Source: Tritrichomonas musculus (Eukaryota > Parabasalia > Tritrichomonadida > Tritrichomonadidae). From it: a stretch of 64,000 bases of DNA. The stretch is from the NCBI GenBank assembly GCA_039105265.1, contig JAPFFF010000047.1:186001-250000 (forward strand), read 5' to 3'. This document shows positions 40,290 to 50,108 of the stretch, in pieces. The stretch's first letter is position 1, and every line of letters begins with the position of its first letter. Both the position numbers and the translations under genes were made by a program. The notes beneath the pieces were generated by a model. The model had not been told where the DNA came from. It was given only the letters and a program-made list of their open reading frames with translations, and did not search any database.

Positions 40290-40766
40290 TCAGAAATTAT
40301 CTTTATCTCCTTTGTTATTATTACTAGTAGTTTCGCCATTTTTAACAATTTCAACATTTGCAATATCTTTTATTTCATCGTAATTTACATCTATTGCATC
40401 GCTGTACACATTAATTGTAATATTTGGTTTTGATAATCCTGTCCAATCGCCGCTTTTATATATCACAGCCTGAAAGTATTCTAGTAATTTAGCTTGTTTA
40501 ACTTCTTCTTCCTCATCTTCTCCTTCATTACCTATCTCTTCTTCGTCTTCGTCATCGTCATCAATAATAGCAGATGGATCAATTCTATCAAGAGGATCTG
40601 AGGCAAGATAAGTAAATTTGTAAGTAATCACAATTGGATCTGGAAAATAAGTTTCTTTATTTGCTATCAAAGTAATATTTTGAACAGCAACAATTGCTTC
40701 AAATGAGTTTATCAATGTTTTTGGGAGAACAGTTTCTGAAAAAAAATATTTGATTCCCATCTCCAT
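40290..40766 (-). CDS. Unknown acidic protein, 158 aa
   Basis: I do not recognise the family. The first about 60 residues look like a folded beta/alpha domain (TLINSFEAIVAVQNITLIANKE). Residues 68-95 are a very acidic Asp/Glu run, then another folded part with GDWTGLSKPNITINVYSD, and an Asn/Lys/Asp-rich tail. There is no signal peptide or membrane helix. An initiator-like TCACAAAAG (about 40771-40779, minus strand) lies just above the ATG. Probably a cytosolic or nuclear protein. Confidence 0.6.
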   Translation of the reverse strand: MEMGIKYFFSETVLPKTLINSFEAIVAVQNITLIANKETYFPDPIVITYKFTYLASDPLDRIDPSAIIDDDDEDEEEIGNEGEDEEEEVKQAKLLEYFQAVIYKSGDWTGLSKPNITINVYSDAIDVNYDEIKDIANVEIVKNGETTSNNNKGDKDNF

Positions 40767-40949
40767 TTATCTTTTGTGAATTTTAACGAAATATTGTGTG
40801 GATCAAAACATTAACTGGTTCCAAAAACTAACATCAACTTCTTCAACATTTAAATCATTTTGGATAATTTTATAATTTTCAGACTCTAAATATAAATAAG
40901 ACACTTTATCTTTACTTCTTTATTAAACGCAGATAAGTTTTCCAAAAAA

Positions 40950-41021
40950 GGGGCGATTCGGGAATTGAACCCGAGACCTCTCGCACCCAAAGCGAGAATC
41001 ATGCCACTAGACCAATCACCC
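40950..41021 (-). tRNA. tRNA-Pro (TGG)
   Basis: A 72-nt cloverleaf on the minus strand. The acceptor is GGGTGAT/ATCGCCC, the anticodon stem CTCGC/GCGAG with loop TTTGGGT (anticodon TGG), the T arm TCGGG-TTCAATT-CCCGA, and the discriminator C. A T run follows the 3-prime end as Pol III terminator. There is no intron. Confidence 0.95.
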
Positions 41022-41251
41022 TCCTGTTTTATCATATTATTTTGTTTTTATTTGTTTTTTAATAAATTAAAGAAACCAAAAATTTTCAATACAATTTGAT
41101 ATTCATAATAATTCATAAAAAATATGTCATTTAATAGAAGTATTAATCATTAATATATTAATTATTAATATATTAATTATAACATATATATATTACAAAA
41201 AGTTACAATAATGCTTCTAAAAGAATAAAATATTTTTAATATATAAAAAGA

Positions 41252-42544
41252 TCAATAGTACTCATGAACTGGCATTGCATATGAAAGAAGGCAGCCAATT
41301 GTTGTTCCTATTCCAATTGCAAATGAAACAGCAAAACTTGCAATTTCATATTCATATTTCTGCAGTGACTCATTACATGATGTATAAGCTTGGCTCAAAT
41401 TCAAGAAATAACCGCCAGAAAATGACAAAAAGAAAGACAAAATGGAGCACCAAATTTCATCATTTAATTTTTCCACAACATTTTCAATAGCGATGATATA
41501 GAGAGGAAAGAACAAGAATCTCAGAACCACGCAAATCCAAACATATTTCAGACCAGGCCACATCCACCATCTTGCAGCCCATCTACCAATGACATCGCCA
41601 AACATATAGCAAGATATGATTATTGTTGTCGCCCAAGATCGATCAAAACCACCTCTTTCATGCTTCAATTGACAAGATGTTGCATAACCAGGATACACGA
41701 TGTATGCAGTAGCATTAATAATGACAGCTTGGAGACACTCGAGCCACACTTTTTTTGTTGTATTCCAGATGTTTCTTAATCTGTCACATAAAGGAACTCC
41801 TTGCTTAACAAATGTCATTCTGTGCTTGTAATAGTCAGTGAACTGGAACAAGAATAAGAAGATTTCGCCGAGAATGATTAAGACAAGACAAACGCCAAAG
41901 TAGAACCAGCCTTCACCTTTCTTTCCAATTGGTTTTGAAACAATTCTCAGAACGGTTGAAAAAACACCAGCAAGTGCATTTCCAATGATGGCATAAGGGG
42001 CACCTGACTTTGAAAGAAGACCGCAAAAACCGTTGGTTGATGTCATAATTACTCCAAAAAAGACGCCGTCAACTGCGAGAACTGCGTATAGAACAGGGAT
42101 GCGAATTGGATCAGCCAAGTCCATGTAAATGAGCATCACAAGGAAGCATATTGCATACATCAATTGAGATACTAATATTCTGATATTGGCACCAATTTTT
42201 TCAACAAATGGAAAACAGATGATTTGCATGCCAACGGCACAGAAATTGAGAATTCGTGCCACATTTTGTGATACTTCAGGATGACCTGGTGGAACTCTTT
42301 CCATGAAAAAGTCAATTGCATTGATACACGCTGTGAATCCCATAAATGCTGTGGCCCCAAGGTAGGCACATAATGGTTTCAAATATTTTGGTGGCTCCAT
42401 TTCATTTTTTTCATTTTCATTTTCATTTTCATTTTGCTCTTCTTCTTCTTTTTTTGGGTTTTCTTCTGGATCGTTCGGTGCATATTCTGACTCGAATTCT
42501 TCATCAGACAAAACTCTGGCCTTCCTTCCTAGATGGAATGACAT
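41252..42544 (-). CDS. Equilibrative nucleoside transporter (ENT/SLC29) family protein, 430 aa
   Basis: An acidic cytosolic N-terminus (about 50 residues) with a (NE)n repeat is followed by about eleven membrane helices. ENT features are a large central cytosolic loop, DVIGRWAARWW (the conserved D-xxGR), RFLFFPLYII in a late helix and FAVSFAIGIGTTIGCLLS near the C-terminus. Trichomonads cannot make purines or pyrimidines de novo and rely on nucleoside uptake, so a plasma-membrane or endosomal nucleoside carrier is likely. Substrate specificity is not readable. The ATG at 42544 is the only upstream Met. Confidence 0.82.
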   Translation of the reverse strand: MSFHLGRKARVLSDEEFESEYAPNDPEENPKKEEEEQNENENENEKNEMEPPKYLKPLCAYLGATAFMGFTACINAIDFFMERVPPGHPEVSQNVARILNFCAVGMQIICFPFVEKIGANIRILVSQLMYAICFLVMLIYMDLADPIRIPVLYAVLAVDGVFFGVIMTSTNGFCGLLSKSGAPYAIIGNALAGVFSTVLRIVSKPIGKKGEGWFYFGVCLVLIILGEIFLFLFQFTDYYKHRMTFVKQGVPLCDRLRNIWNTTKKVWLECLQAVIINATAYIVYPGYATSCQLKHERGGFDRSWATTIIISCYMFGDVIGRWAARWWMWPGLKYVWICVVLRFLFFPLYIIAIENVVEKLNDEIWCSILSFFLSFSGGYFLNLSQAYTSCNESLQKYEYEIASFAVSFAIGIGTTIGCLLSYAMPVHEYY

Positions 42545-43094
42545 ATAGTAAAAATAATTTTATATGATATTTTGAAATGATGAAATGATTCAATTTTGAA
42601 TGGAAAAAAAAAGTTCTCCACTCAAAATTGTGTGGAATTGTGTGCTGCGACCTGAATATGTGCATTCTTTTATTATTTTTTTAAAATTTATTTTTAAAAC
42701 ATCTTTATGTTTATTCACCAAAAAATTATCTCATCATTAAAATAATTCGACTTTTTGATGTCCTTTCAAAAAGTTTTATTTTCAAAAAATTTTCAACAAA
42801 TAAATTGTGTTTATCTTTTATGATATAAACTTAATGCAACATATTTATAAATAGATGAATTTGAACATTAAATATTTATTGAGAAAAATACTATCTATAC
42901 GGATTCATCAATTATTTAACCAAATTTACTGAAGATAAAATTTTCAATTGTTTTATTCAATTAATTCACAAAAAATTGAGATAGCATTGAATTTTTTAAT
43001 GCTAAAAAACAAAATAAAAACATAAAAAATCTATTTTTTATTCAAAAAACATATCAATCTAACTGTTTAATGATAAAAATGCAATTTTAAATGA
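42545..43094. other. Intergenic, AT-rich
   Basis: Two AACTTTTTGA/TCAAAAAGTT motifs lie near 42750-42775. No gene. Confidence 0.5.
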
Positions 43095-44561
43095 TTATAA
43101 TTCATCATTAACATCATAATCAATATCAATTGCGTTATTATCATCATAGTCATCATCATCCTTTTCTTCATCATCGTCGTCATTATCTTCTGAATCATTT
43201 TGTTCTTCTTCTTCATTATTTTTGACTTCTTCATCGTCATTTTCATTTTCCTGAGTCATTTTGCTACAATTTTGCACCCATTTGTCATATAATCCTTTAT
43301 CATGAATGATCTGATTCATTTGGTCGTAAGAAAACTGTAATGCGAGCTGATATTGTAAAGAATCTTCACCGAATTTAGAAATTATTCTTTTTCTTAATTT
43401 TTCTTCAACTTTTCCATATAATATATTTTCTTTCTCTTTAGTTTCGGAGTCCTTTTCTTTATTATCAGTGAAGAATGATGCAAACAGCTGTTTCGGATAT
43501 TTTGAATTTTCATCAGTAAAAGAAATCAGCATCGTCTTATTCATGGCATTGATCTGATCATTTTTAGAAGCAAAATAGACAAATGCGTGCTTGTTTCGAT
43601 TGTCGTCTTCTTTGACTATGCAATTGCAAAATCCTTCAAATTTCTTAAATAAATTGTAAACGTCTTGATTTGACATTTCGTTAGGCAAATTTTTGATAAA
43701 GAGACAATTATCAGCTTCTCTCTTCCATTCTTTATCGAAGTAGTTCAGATTATCGTGCTTTTGATCTTCATTTATACAATTACAGTCAATTCCAAGAGAT
43801 TGTAATTTCTTCATGATCTTTTTAGTGGTTTTGTCATCATAAAACATGAGAATTCCTAGTTTTGTGTTCTTCTTGCCTGGAAAATACAAAAGAACAAGCT
43901 TTCTTAAATCTGATAAATAATCATCAACATCTTCATCATCTTCTTCTAATAAGTTTTCAATCCAAGTCTGTAATGATTCTTTATTTTTAACATCATTTGG
44001 TATTCCCGAGTTTATAATTAAGTTAGGCTTGTTCGATTTTCTTACAGTTAACTTTTGACCTTTCAATATTTTACCGTTTGTCTCTTTTATGGCTTGGTTG
44101 GCACTTTCTTTTTGTCTATATTGGATAAATGCAGCTGTTTTTTGATCAGTAAATATGAATTTGATAACTTCTCCAAATTTTGAAAAATATCTTGATAATG
44201 GCCTTGGTTTTACAATTGGATTAATATTTCTGACAACAATATTACCACAATTAGGTGACCTATTTCTTTTATAATTATTTTCTGCAAACGAAACTCTAAT
44301 TGGAACTCCATTTACTAATTTCAAATTTAATTGAGATATAGCTTTTTCCGCTGATTTATGATTATGGTAAGTAATAAATGCGAAATGTCGTCTGTTTTCT
44401 TTTCTTCCTAATTCTTTAACAAAGATTTCATCGATTTTTCCGTATTTAGGATTTCCAAATATTTCTTTTATTTCATTTTCATCAACGGATGATGGAATAT
44501 TTCCAACATAAATTTTGTTATTATGCTTGTTATTGCGATAAGGCGTATAATTTGTTGACAT
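43095..44561 (-). CDS. PABP-like protein with multiple RRMs and acidic tail, 488 aa
   Basis: RRM1 (about 15-92: KIYVGNIPSSVDENEIKEIF, RRHFAFITYHN) and RRM2 (about 105-180: GNIVVRNINPIVK, TAAFIQYRQKES) are clear. A diverged third RRM-like region covers about 195-275. A fourth follows (about 285-375: NCLFIKNLPNEMSNQDVYNLF, HAFVYFASKND), then a helix-rich segment and an Asp/Glu/Asn-rich tail. The layout resembles poly(A)-binding proteins, but no C-terminal MLLE domain is seen. I place the start at the ATG at 44561 because an initiator-like TCATTTTTTTA lies just upstream (44567-44577) and the further upstream codons include a TCAAAAAGTT promoter-type motif. Confidence 0.8.
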   Translation of the reverse strand: MSTNYTPYRNNKHNNKIYVGNIPSSVDENEIKEIFGNPKYGKIDEIFVKELGRKENRRHFAFITYHNHKSAEKAISQLNLKLVNGVPIRVSFAENNYKRNRSPNCGNIVVRNINPIVKPRPLSRYFSKFGEVIKFIFTDQKTAAFIQYRQKESANQAIKETNGKILKGQKLTVRKSNKPNLIINSGIPNDVKNKESLQTWIENLLEEDDEDVDDYLSDLRKLVLLYFPGKKNTKLGILMFYDDKTTKKIMKKLQSLGIDCNCINEDQKHDNLNYFDKEWKREADNCLFIKNLPNEMSNQDVYNLFKKFEGFCNCIVKEDDNRNKHAFVYFASKNDQINAMNKTMLISFTDENSKYPKQLFASFFTDNKEKDSETKEKENILYGKVEEKLRKRIISKFGEDSLQYQLALQFSYDQMNQIIHDKGLYDKWVQNCSKMTQENENDDEEVKNNEEEEQNDSEDNDDDDEEKDDDDYDDNNAIDIDYDVNDEL

Positions 44562-44566
44562 GTCAA

Positions 44567-44577
44567 TAAAAAAATGA
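44567..44577 (-). promoter_or_regulatory. Initiator-like element of the PABP-like gene
   Basis: TCATTTTTTTA on the minus strand, 14 bases above the ATG at 44561, matching the trichomonad Inr. It lies inside the longer open frame and decides the shorter start. Confidence 0.5.
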
Positions 44578-44954
44578 ATCGTCTTTTCCCATTTGAAAAA
44601 AATGTATGATCTCAAAAAGTTTAAATTTTTCGAATACTGCACTCAATTTATTTTTCAATATTTTGAAAAACTTCGATAAATATCTTTTTTCAAATAGCTC
44701 AGTGAAAAAGTCCGATATTCACGATTTTTTAAAAGAAATGAATGTATTTTTTCGAAATCTAGTTGAATAGCATTTAAAACTTTTTGGGGATTCATGAAAA
44801 CAGAAAACGATATAGATTATCTTAAAAAAGCAATAACAGAATAAGAAAACTTTAAGCATTTTTATTGTTTTATATAATGAAGATTATTTAAAATAATATC
44901 TTATTAGATTAAAACGAAATCTTATATAATTACTTAAAACAATAATAAAAGAAA

Positions 44955-45028
44955 GCATTTGTGGCAAAGCTGGTTAAGGCATCAGACTTTTAATCTGGGG
45001 AGCGCGGGTTCGACACCCGTCAAATGCA
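44955..45028 (+). tRNA. tRNA-Lys (TTT)
   Basis: A 74-nt cloverleaf. The acceptor is GCATTTG/CAAATGC, the anticodon stem TCAGA/TCTGG with loop CTTTTAA (anticodon TTT), the T arm GCGGG-TTCGACA-CCCGT, and the discriminator A. A T run follows at 45029-45036. There is no intron. Confidence 0.95.
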
Positions 45029-45284
45029 TTTTTTTGCATTTTAATTTTTTTTAAAGTTCAAAAAAAAAAAAAAAAAAAAGAATTTGATAAAAAATAACAG
45101 CTTTTCAATCTGTGTTAATTATATTTGATAAAAAATATAATTTTAAAAATAAACATTTTAGTCATTTGCTATGTTGACAGCAAATTAAATTTAAACCTTA
45201 GAAGATGATTGAATGCTATTTTCTGGGGTTTTCCCCATTTATGTTGATTTATGAATCATTTATTATATATTTCAAAAATATATA

Positions 45285-45689
45285 TCAAACACGATTAATC
45301 AAATATGATTGATCAACTTTGCTTTCAAATAATTTTGGAAAATAATAAATAGTTGGTTTAAACTTTTGTATGTCAATATATTTTTCACCAAAAATCAATG
45401 AAAGATCTTTTTCACTCAATTTCCAAATTGAATCTATATGAGGCAAATTTGTTTTTGATTCATCTCGAAATGCATTATTCATATTCGCTATGCATTCTTT
45501 TTCACTTTCACTTTCATTATTAATTAAATCATTTTTTTTAATGATCGATTTAATGTGATAAATCTTTCTTTCTCTTTCATCTTTGGGCATTTCGAATTCT
45601 TCATTTGAGTCCAAATTGAAAATTTCAATTGAATTTCCAATTTGGAGGGTGATTCTTGTCATACGAAGATTTCTTTTCTTGCGGATCAT
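45285..45689 (-). CDS. Unknown small protein, 134 aa
   Basis: A Lys/Arg-rich start (MIRKKRNLRMTRITLQIG) is followed by a charged, mixed region with KDERERKIYHIKSIIKKND and WKLSEKDLSLIFGEKYIDIQKF. I recognise no family. The frame is open 20 codons further upstream, but I start at the ATG at 45689 because TCACACTTTATT directly above it fits the trichomonad initiator. The basic N-terminus might suit nucleic-acid or nucleolar binding (inference only). Confidence 0.55.
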   Translation of the reverse strand: MIRKKRNLRMTRITLQIGNSIEIFNLDSNEEFEMPKDERERKIYHIKSIIKKNDLINNESESEKECIANMNNAFRDESKTNLPHIDSIWKLSEKDLSLIFGEKYIDIQKFKPTIYYFPKLFESKVDQSYLINRV

Positions 45690-45701
45690 AATAAAGTGTG
45701 A
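45690..45701 (-). promoter_or_regulatory. Initiator-like element
   Basis: Minus strand TCACACTTTATT immediately precedes the ATG at 45689; the putative +1 A would give an ultra-short leader. Confidence 0.45.
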
Positions 45702-46491
45702 TGTGTTTTTTTTAACCGTTTTTATTTGTGTGAAATAAAATGTCATCAAACGAAATTTGCTATTTTGTCCACTTAAGTAATATCGTAACTAGTCTTTAAA
45801 AGATTTTAATTGTATCTAATATGATTCATTTTTTGTTTAGGTCTTGTTTTTCTCTCAATTACTTCGAATTATTGTTTTGCCCAACTGGGCAATATATTGG
45901 TTTTTGTCTTGATAATGAATGAAATTTATTCTACTTACCTAATAGGGTCTAATAATTAATATAATTACTTTTGGTAGCATAAAATTGTAATTTTTTTAGA
46001 ATATTATTTGTATATCATTAGCAAATTATAAAAAATGAATCAATATAAATAGAGTATATTCAATATTTGCTGAACGAATTCAAATCATTTTTTATAATGA
46101 GAATAGCAATACTTCTTATATTAAATAATTTGAAAGTACACATTTAATATATTGAATTAAATTTTTGTTTCAATATCTCAAAAAGTTTACATTTTTGCAT
46201 GATATTATTTATATTTTGTTTGGGTAATTTATGATTCAATAATAAAAAAATATTTTGTACTAGTTAAGAAAAACGAAATCCAGATCTATTTAAATTTTAA
46301 GTGTTTGTGTTCATTCTCCCAATTTTAAACACAAATTAAAAACATAATTATCCAGATAAATTAATGAAAATACTTAAAAATATATGCATTTATATTTAAA
46401 CTATATAAATAATAAATAGCAATAATGCCTTATTTAATATAATTCTATTTTTAATTCTATGAATAAAAAAAAATATTATTAAAAGAGCAAC
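45702..46491. other. Intergenic, AT-rich
   Basis: No supported gene. A TCAAAAAGTTT motif lies at about 46178. Confidence 0.5.
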
Positions 46492-48000
46492 TCAAGAATG
46501 AGTTAAAACTCCTTCATTATCAGCAAAAGTGAAGTTTGAAAAAGCTTCATTTGTTTCCCTGGAAACATATAAAGGATCATCAACTGAAATCATTGGATTC
46601 TCTCTAGTAAAATGATCATCAAAGAAGGAAACGTCATTTTCATCCTTTAAATTTGGTTTCCACTCCATCTGAATTTTCTTTTTTAGAAGATCAATCCAAT
46701 TAATTCCATCAAAGAAAGGATGATTAAATATTTCATCTTCGTCATAAGATCCTAGCCTTTGATGCGGATGTTTTTGAAGGATTTTTTTAAGAAAGTCATA
46801 AACAACATATGGGATAACTTTTTTAGCTTTTTCATTTTTCAAGCTATTTTGTCCTTCAATATCAAATTTGGAGGGGAAAGTAAAGTCTTTATGAGCGATT
46901 AATCGATATAAATCATCCAGCTTATTTGAAACAAAAGGAGTGCAATTAAATATCATTTCGTATACAATGATACCAAATGACCACCAATCTACTGATCGTC
47001 CGTACTTCTTGCCAAGTATAATTTCCGGAGCAGCATATAAAGGTGTTCCGCAAAAAGTTGAGGTTTTGGCAAAACAATCGAACATTTTTTCTTTAACAAA
47101 TCCAAAATCAGTTAATTTAATGTAGCCATCTCTGTCAAAAAGTATATTTGAAGGTTTTAAGTCACGGTGAATGTAACCAATTGAATGGAGATAACGAATT
47201 GCGAGGGCAATTTCGGCCGCATAAATCCTAGATCTTTTAAGGGTAAATCCGCCATAGTTCTCGTCATCAAATTGTTTAATTGGCAAGCAATGTCCAATTG
47301 ATATGTTATTATTAATTATTATGGAGGAATTATCTTCATCTTGGCTTTCACTAGTGTATTCTTCATTTGATTCGTTGTTTTTGCCCTCATTTTCAAGCTG
47401 TTTGAGTAATTCTCCTCCTGGAACATAATCTAGTGCCATGAAAACTTTTGTACTCGTCTGGAAAGTGTATTTGGCTGATACGATAAAAGGATGATGAGCT
47501 GATAATAATGCATTCTTCTCAATTAAGGTCTGAAAGACAAGATTAATTTGTTCCAACTTCGCTTTTGACATAGATTTCAAAGCATATAACTTTTTTGTTT
47601 TAATGTGGCGAACAAGTTGTACTTTTCCAAGTGATCCTCTCCCTAGTACTTTAAGTATTTCAAAATCATTAATTCCAATCTTTTTAGGTTTTTGCCCATT
47701 TGAAATCATAATTGCATTGATCCATGATGAAGCATCTTCTTCTGTATCAGTTACGATATGATATTTTTTATTTGGGATTGATATTGTGAATGAATTAGGC
47801 TTATTAGATTCTTTATCTAATTGTACATGAGAATTATTTAGAGAAAAAGATCCCTTTAGTTTCCCACCTGGTGAAGTAAAATAAGAAATGTTTGATCCAT
47901 TTAATACAAACCATCTTCTTTTCCATGTTTTAAAAATATGGCCTTGTTTGGTACACCAGCCTTCATGTGTGTTGAATATAGTATTCTGTGATGATTCCAT
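46492..48000 (-). CDS. AKT-like AGC protein kinase with N-terminal PH domain, 502 aa
   Basis: A PH domain (about 10-101: EGWCTKQGHIFKTWKRRWFVL, final helix Trp in SSWINAI) is followed by an AGC kinase domain. That has GRGSLGKV (Gly-rich loop), YALKSM with Lys142, HRDLKPSN, LTDFGF and activation-loop STFCGTPLYAAPE with the phosphorylatable Thr. The AGC tail ends with a hydrophobic motif FSNFTF. This is the AKT/PKB layout, expected to be activated by phosphoinositides and PDK1-type kinases. A roughly 50-residue Asn/Ser/Glu-rich insertion splits the lobe boundary before the helix containing YAAEIALAIRYLH. The start is the ATG at 48000; 18 further upstream codons lack an ATG. Confidence 0.92.
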   Translation of the reverse strand: MESSQNTIFNTHEGWCTKQGHIFKTWKRRWFVLNGSNISYFTSPGGKLKGSFSLNNSHVQLDKESNKPNSFTISIPNKKYHIVTDTEEDASSWINAIMISNGQKPKKIGINDFEILKVLGRGSLGKVQLVRHIKTKKLYALKSMSKAKLEQINLVFQTLIEKNALLSAHHPFIVSAKYTFQTSTKVFMALDYVPGGELLKQLENEGKNNESNEEYTSESQDEDNSSIIINNNISIGHCLPIKQFDDENYGGFTLKRSRIYAAEIALAIRYLHSIGYIHRDLKPSNILFDRDGYIKLTDFGFVKEKMFDCFAKTSTFCGTPLYAAPEIILGKKYGRSVDWWSFGIIVYEMIFNCTPFVSNKLDDLYRLIAHKDFTFPSKFDIEGQNSLKNEKAKKVIPYVVYDFLKKILQKHPHQRLGSYDEDEIFNHPFFDGINWIDLLKKKIQMEWKPNLKDENDVSFFDDHFTRENPMISVDDPLYVSRETNEAFSNFTFADNEGVLTHS

Positions 48001-48923
48001 CTCCTCCCAAGTAAAAACTAAGATAATTCTAGTTAAAATCAAGATAAAATTCAATTTACCAACGATGTGATCTATACAAAAATTGAATTAGAATCTATAA
48101 TTGAATAAGAACTTTTGTGATAAATAAACATTTTTTTTATTTTAAATTTTTCGTTGAACTTTCATTTCAAAGTAACTTTTGATAAATAATTGAAATTATT
48201 TGACCAATATTTCCGATAGAAATAATAATCGGGCTGTTCCAGCTAAGTTCAGTTTTTTTCATACAGGTGATTTAAATATGTATCTTACTAAAAATATACA
48301 AATTTTTTAGTAAACGAATGTGCAAAACTTTTTGAATTATTTTGAATCAATATGGTTGAGCGTATATATAAAATATAATTTTATAAAATTTATTTATTTT
48401 ATCGATTATATCATTTTTACATCTAGAAACCAATTTTCATTATCAAAATGCAAACAAAAATCAATTGCAAAATTTTGCAATTGATTATAAACTATTATTT
48501 AAAAATTAGTTTAATAAATATAAAATAGCTTTCCATTGTCTGAATAATAAGAATATATTCTCCCATACAATACAAATATGATTCTAAAAGTGTTAATTAT
48601 GCGAAAACTGTCATTTTATAATTAAATATTTTGCACAACTTTTTGAACAAATTAATTTGTTCAAATAGCTTTATCTTGCTTAAATTTAAAAATTTTTCAT
48701 TGAATGTAATTTAATAAATCAAAGAAATTAATGTTATTAGTAACATTAATTTTTGATAAATTTTACTCTACAAAAGAATAATAATAATACCGTTTTTTCA
48801 GGATTATTAAGGAAATATCCACTTTAATAACTGAAATATTCATTATGATAACGGGAAAGTTCATTATGATTACAGGAAAATCCAATTTATTAATATTATT
48901 AATTGAGTAAATGATCTTCTGGA
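48001..48923. other. Intergenic with short dispersed repeat
   Basis: About 48795-48895 contains imperfect tandem units (TTCATTATGATAACGGGAAAG / TTCATTATGATTACAGGAAAA) also recognisable at 22440-22520. No supported gene. Confidence 0.45.
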
Positions 48924-49400
48924 TTGACTTGTTATTTTGAGAATCGATATCAAAAACGTCTCTTTTTTTCATCTGATACTCGATTATCAGTTTAAAAATC
49001 TGATATCGAGATTATCGATTATTAAGATATCAGGTATGAAATGTGATATAAAAATAATTGTAAACTTGATATCAATTACAGATATCTCGAGATCTCAAAC
49101 AGATTTATCTTTTTGTATAATTGATATTTATGATTTTAAAATACTTAAAAATAAATAATAGAATGTATTGATGCTTATTTTAAGATTAGAATCAAAAAAT
49201 ACCTTCTTTTTTATGAAATATTTGAGATTAAAATATGATCATATATTATCAAAAAGTTTAATTGAAAATTCTGATATCAAAAGCTGAGAAAAAGAATTCT
49301 CGATCTCTGAAATTGATCTCGAGAATCTGTGCATATTTATGTATCGATATCAAAAAGTTAATCAATTATATATCTTAAGAATCGGAGAATAACAAGCTTA
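48924..49400. mobile_element. hAT-like MITE, copy B (477 bp, 8-bp TSD)
   Basis: Closely similar along its full length to 5055-5532. The ends are TTGACTTGTTATT and AATAACAAGCTTA. The target duplication CTTCTGGA is perfect at 48916-48923 and 49401-49408. Different flanks and duplication from copy A prove independent insertion. No transposase is encoded. Confidence 0.92.
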
Positions 49401-49499
49401 CTTCTGGATGATTTAACTTTTTTTATTTGATTTTTTCTTTTTTTATTTCAGGCGATGACAATTCAAATACTGAATACTAAATTTATTTTAAATTAAATC

Positions 49500-49835
49500 T
49501 AATATTTAATCTGTTAAAAAAAGTATGATTGCAATTGGTTAACTAACTACAGAAAGAAAGATGATTTAATTTATAACACAAAAGGAGTATTAAATGTTGA
49601 CAACAAATATACTGAATTTGGTGATGAAGGATATCAATCAATGACTGGAAACACAGCACATGTTAAATATACTCCAGGTTCCCATTTGATTGGCAACATA
49701 ATTGAACTTGGAGGAATAAAAGTGCCTTTTGATATTATTTTCAAAGATGATTTTTCAGATCCAGCACTTTGTCCTGATGGAGAATACTACACATACCCTG
49801 GATGTGAACTTGCAGATTTAGTAGTACCACAATAG
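49500..49835 (+). pseudogene. Coding remnant related to the one at 4150-5560
   Basis: An open tail of 64 codons from 49641 (AHVKYTPGSHLIGNIIELGG ... ELADLVVPQ) is preceded by further protein-like sequence of other frames. The GSHLIG...FDIIFK pattern matches GTHLIG...FDTIFK in the 4.8-kb remnant. The family is unknown and the element is broken. It lies just right of MITE copy B. Confidence 0.45.
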
Positions 49836-50108
49836 AACACTAGATAAAATTGAAAATATAATAAGATATAAACTATTCAATTTTAAAAATAGATTTATAG
49901 TTAAAAATCTGAAAATAATATTAGTGAAATTATCATAAATAACATTTAATTATGTAATAAGATAATATATATTAATATTATTAAAAAATATCAAAAATTT
50001 TCGCGGCCTCACCTCTAATTTTTATTCAATAAAAATTTTCTCGCGAGAACGACATGTTATATGAAAACATAATTTTGTTAATTTTTTATCAAAATTTTGA
50101 TTCTTCAC

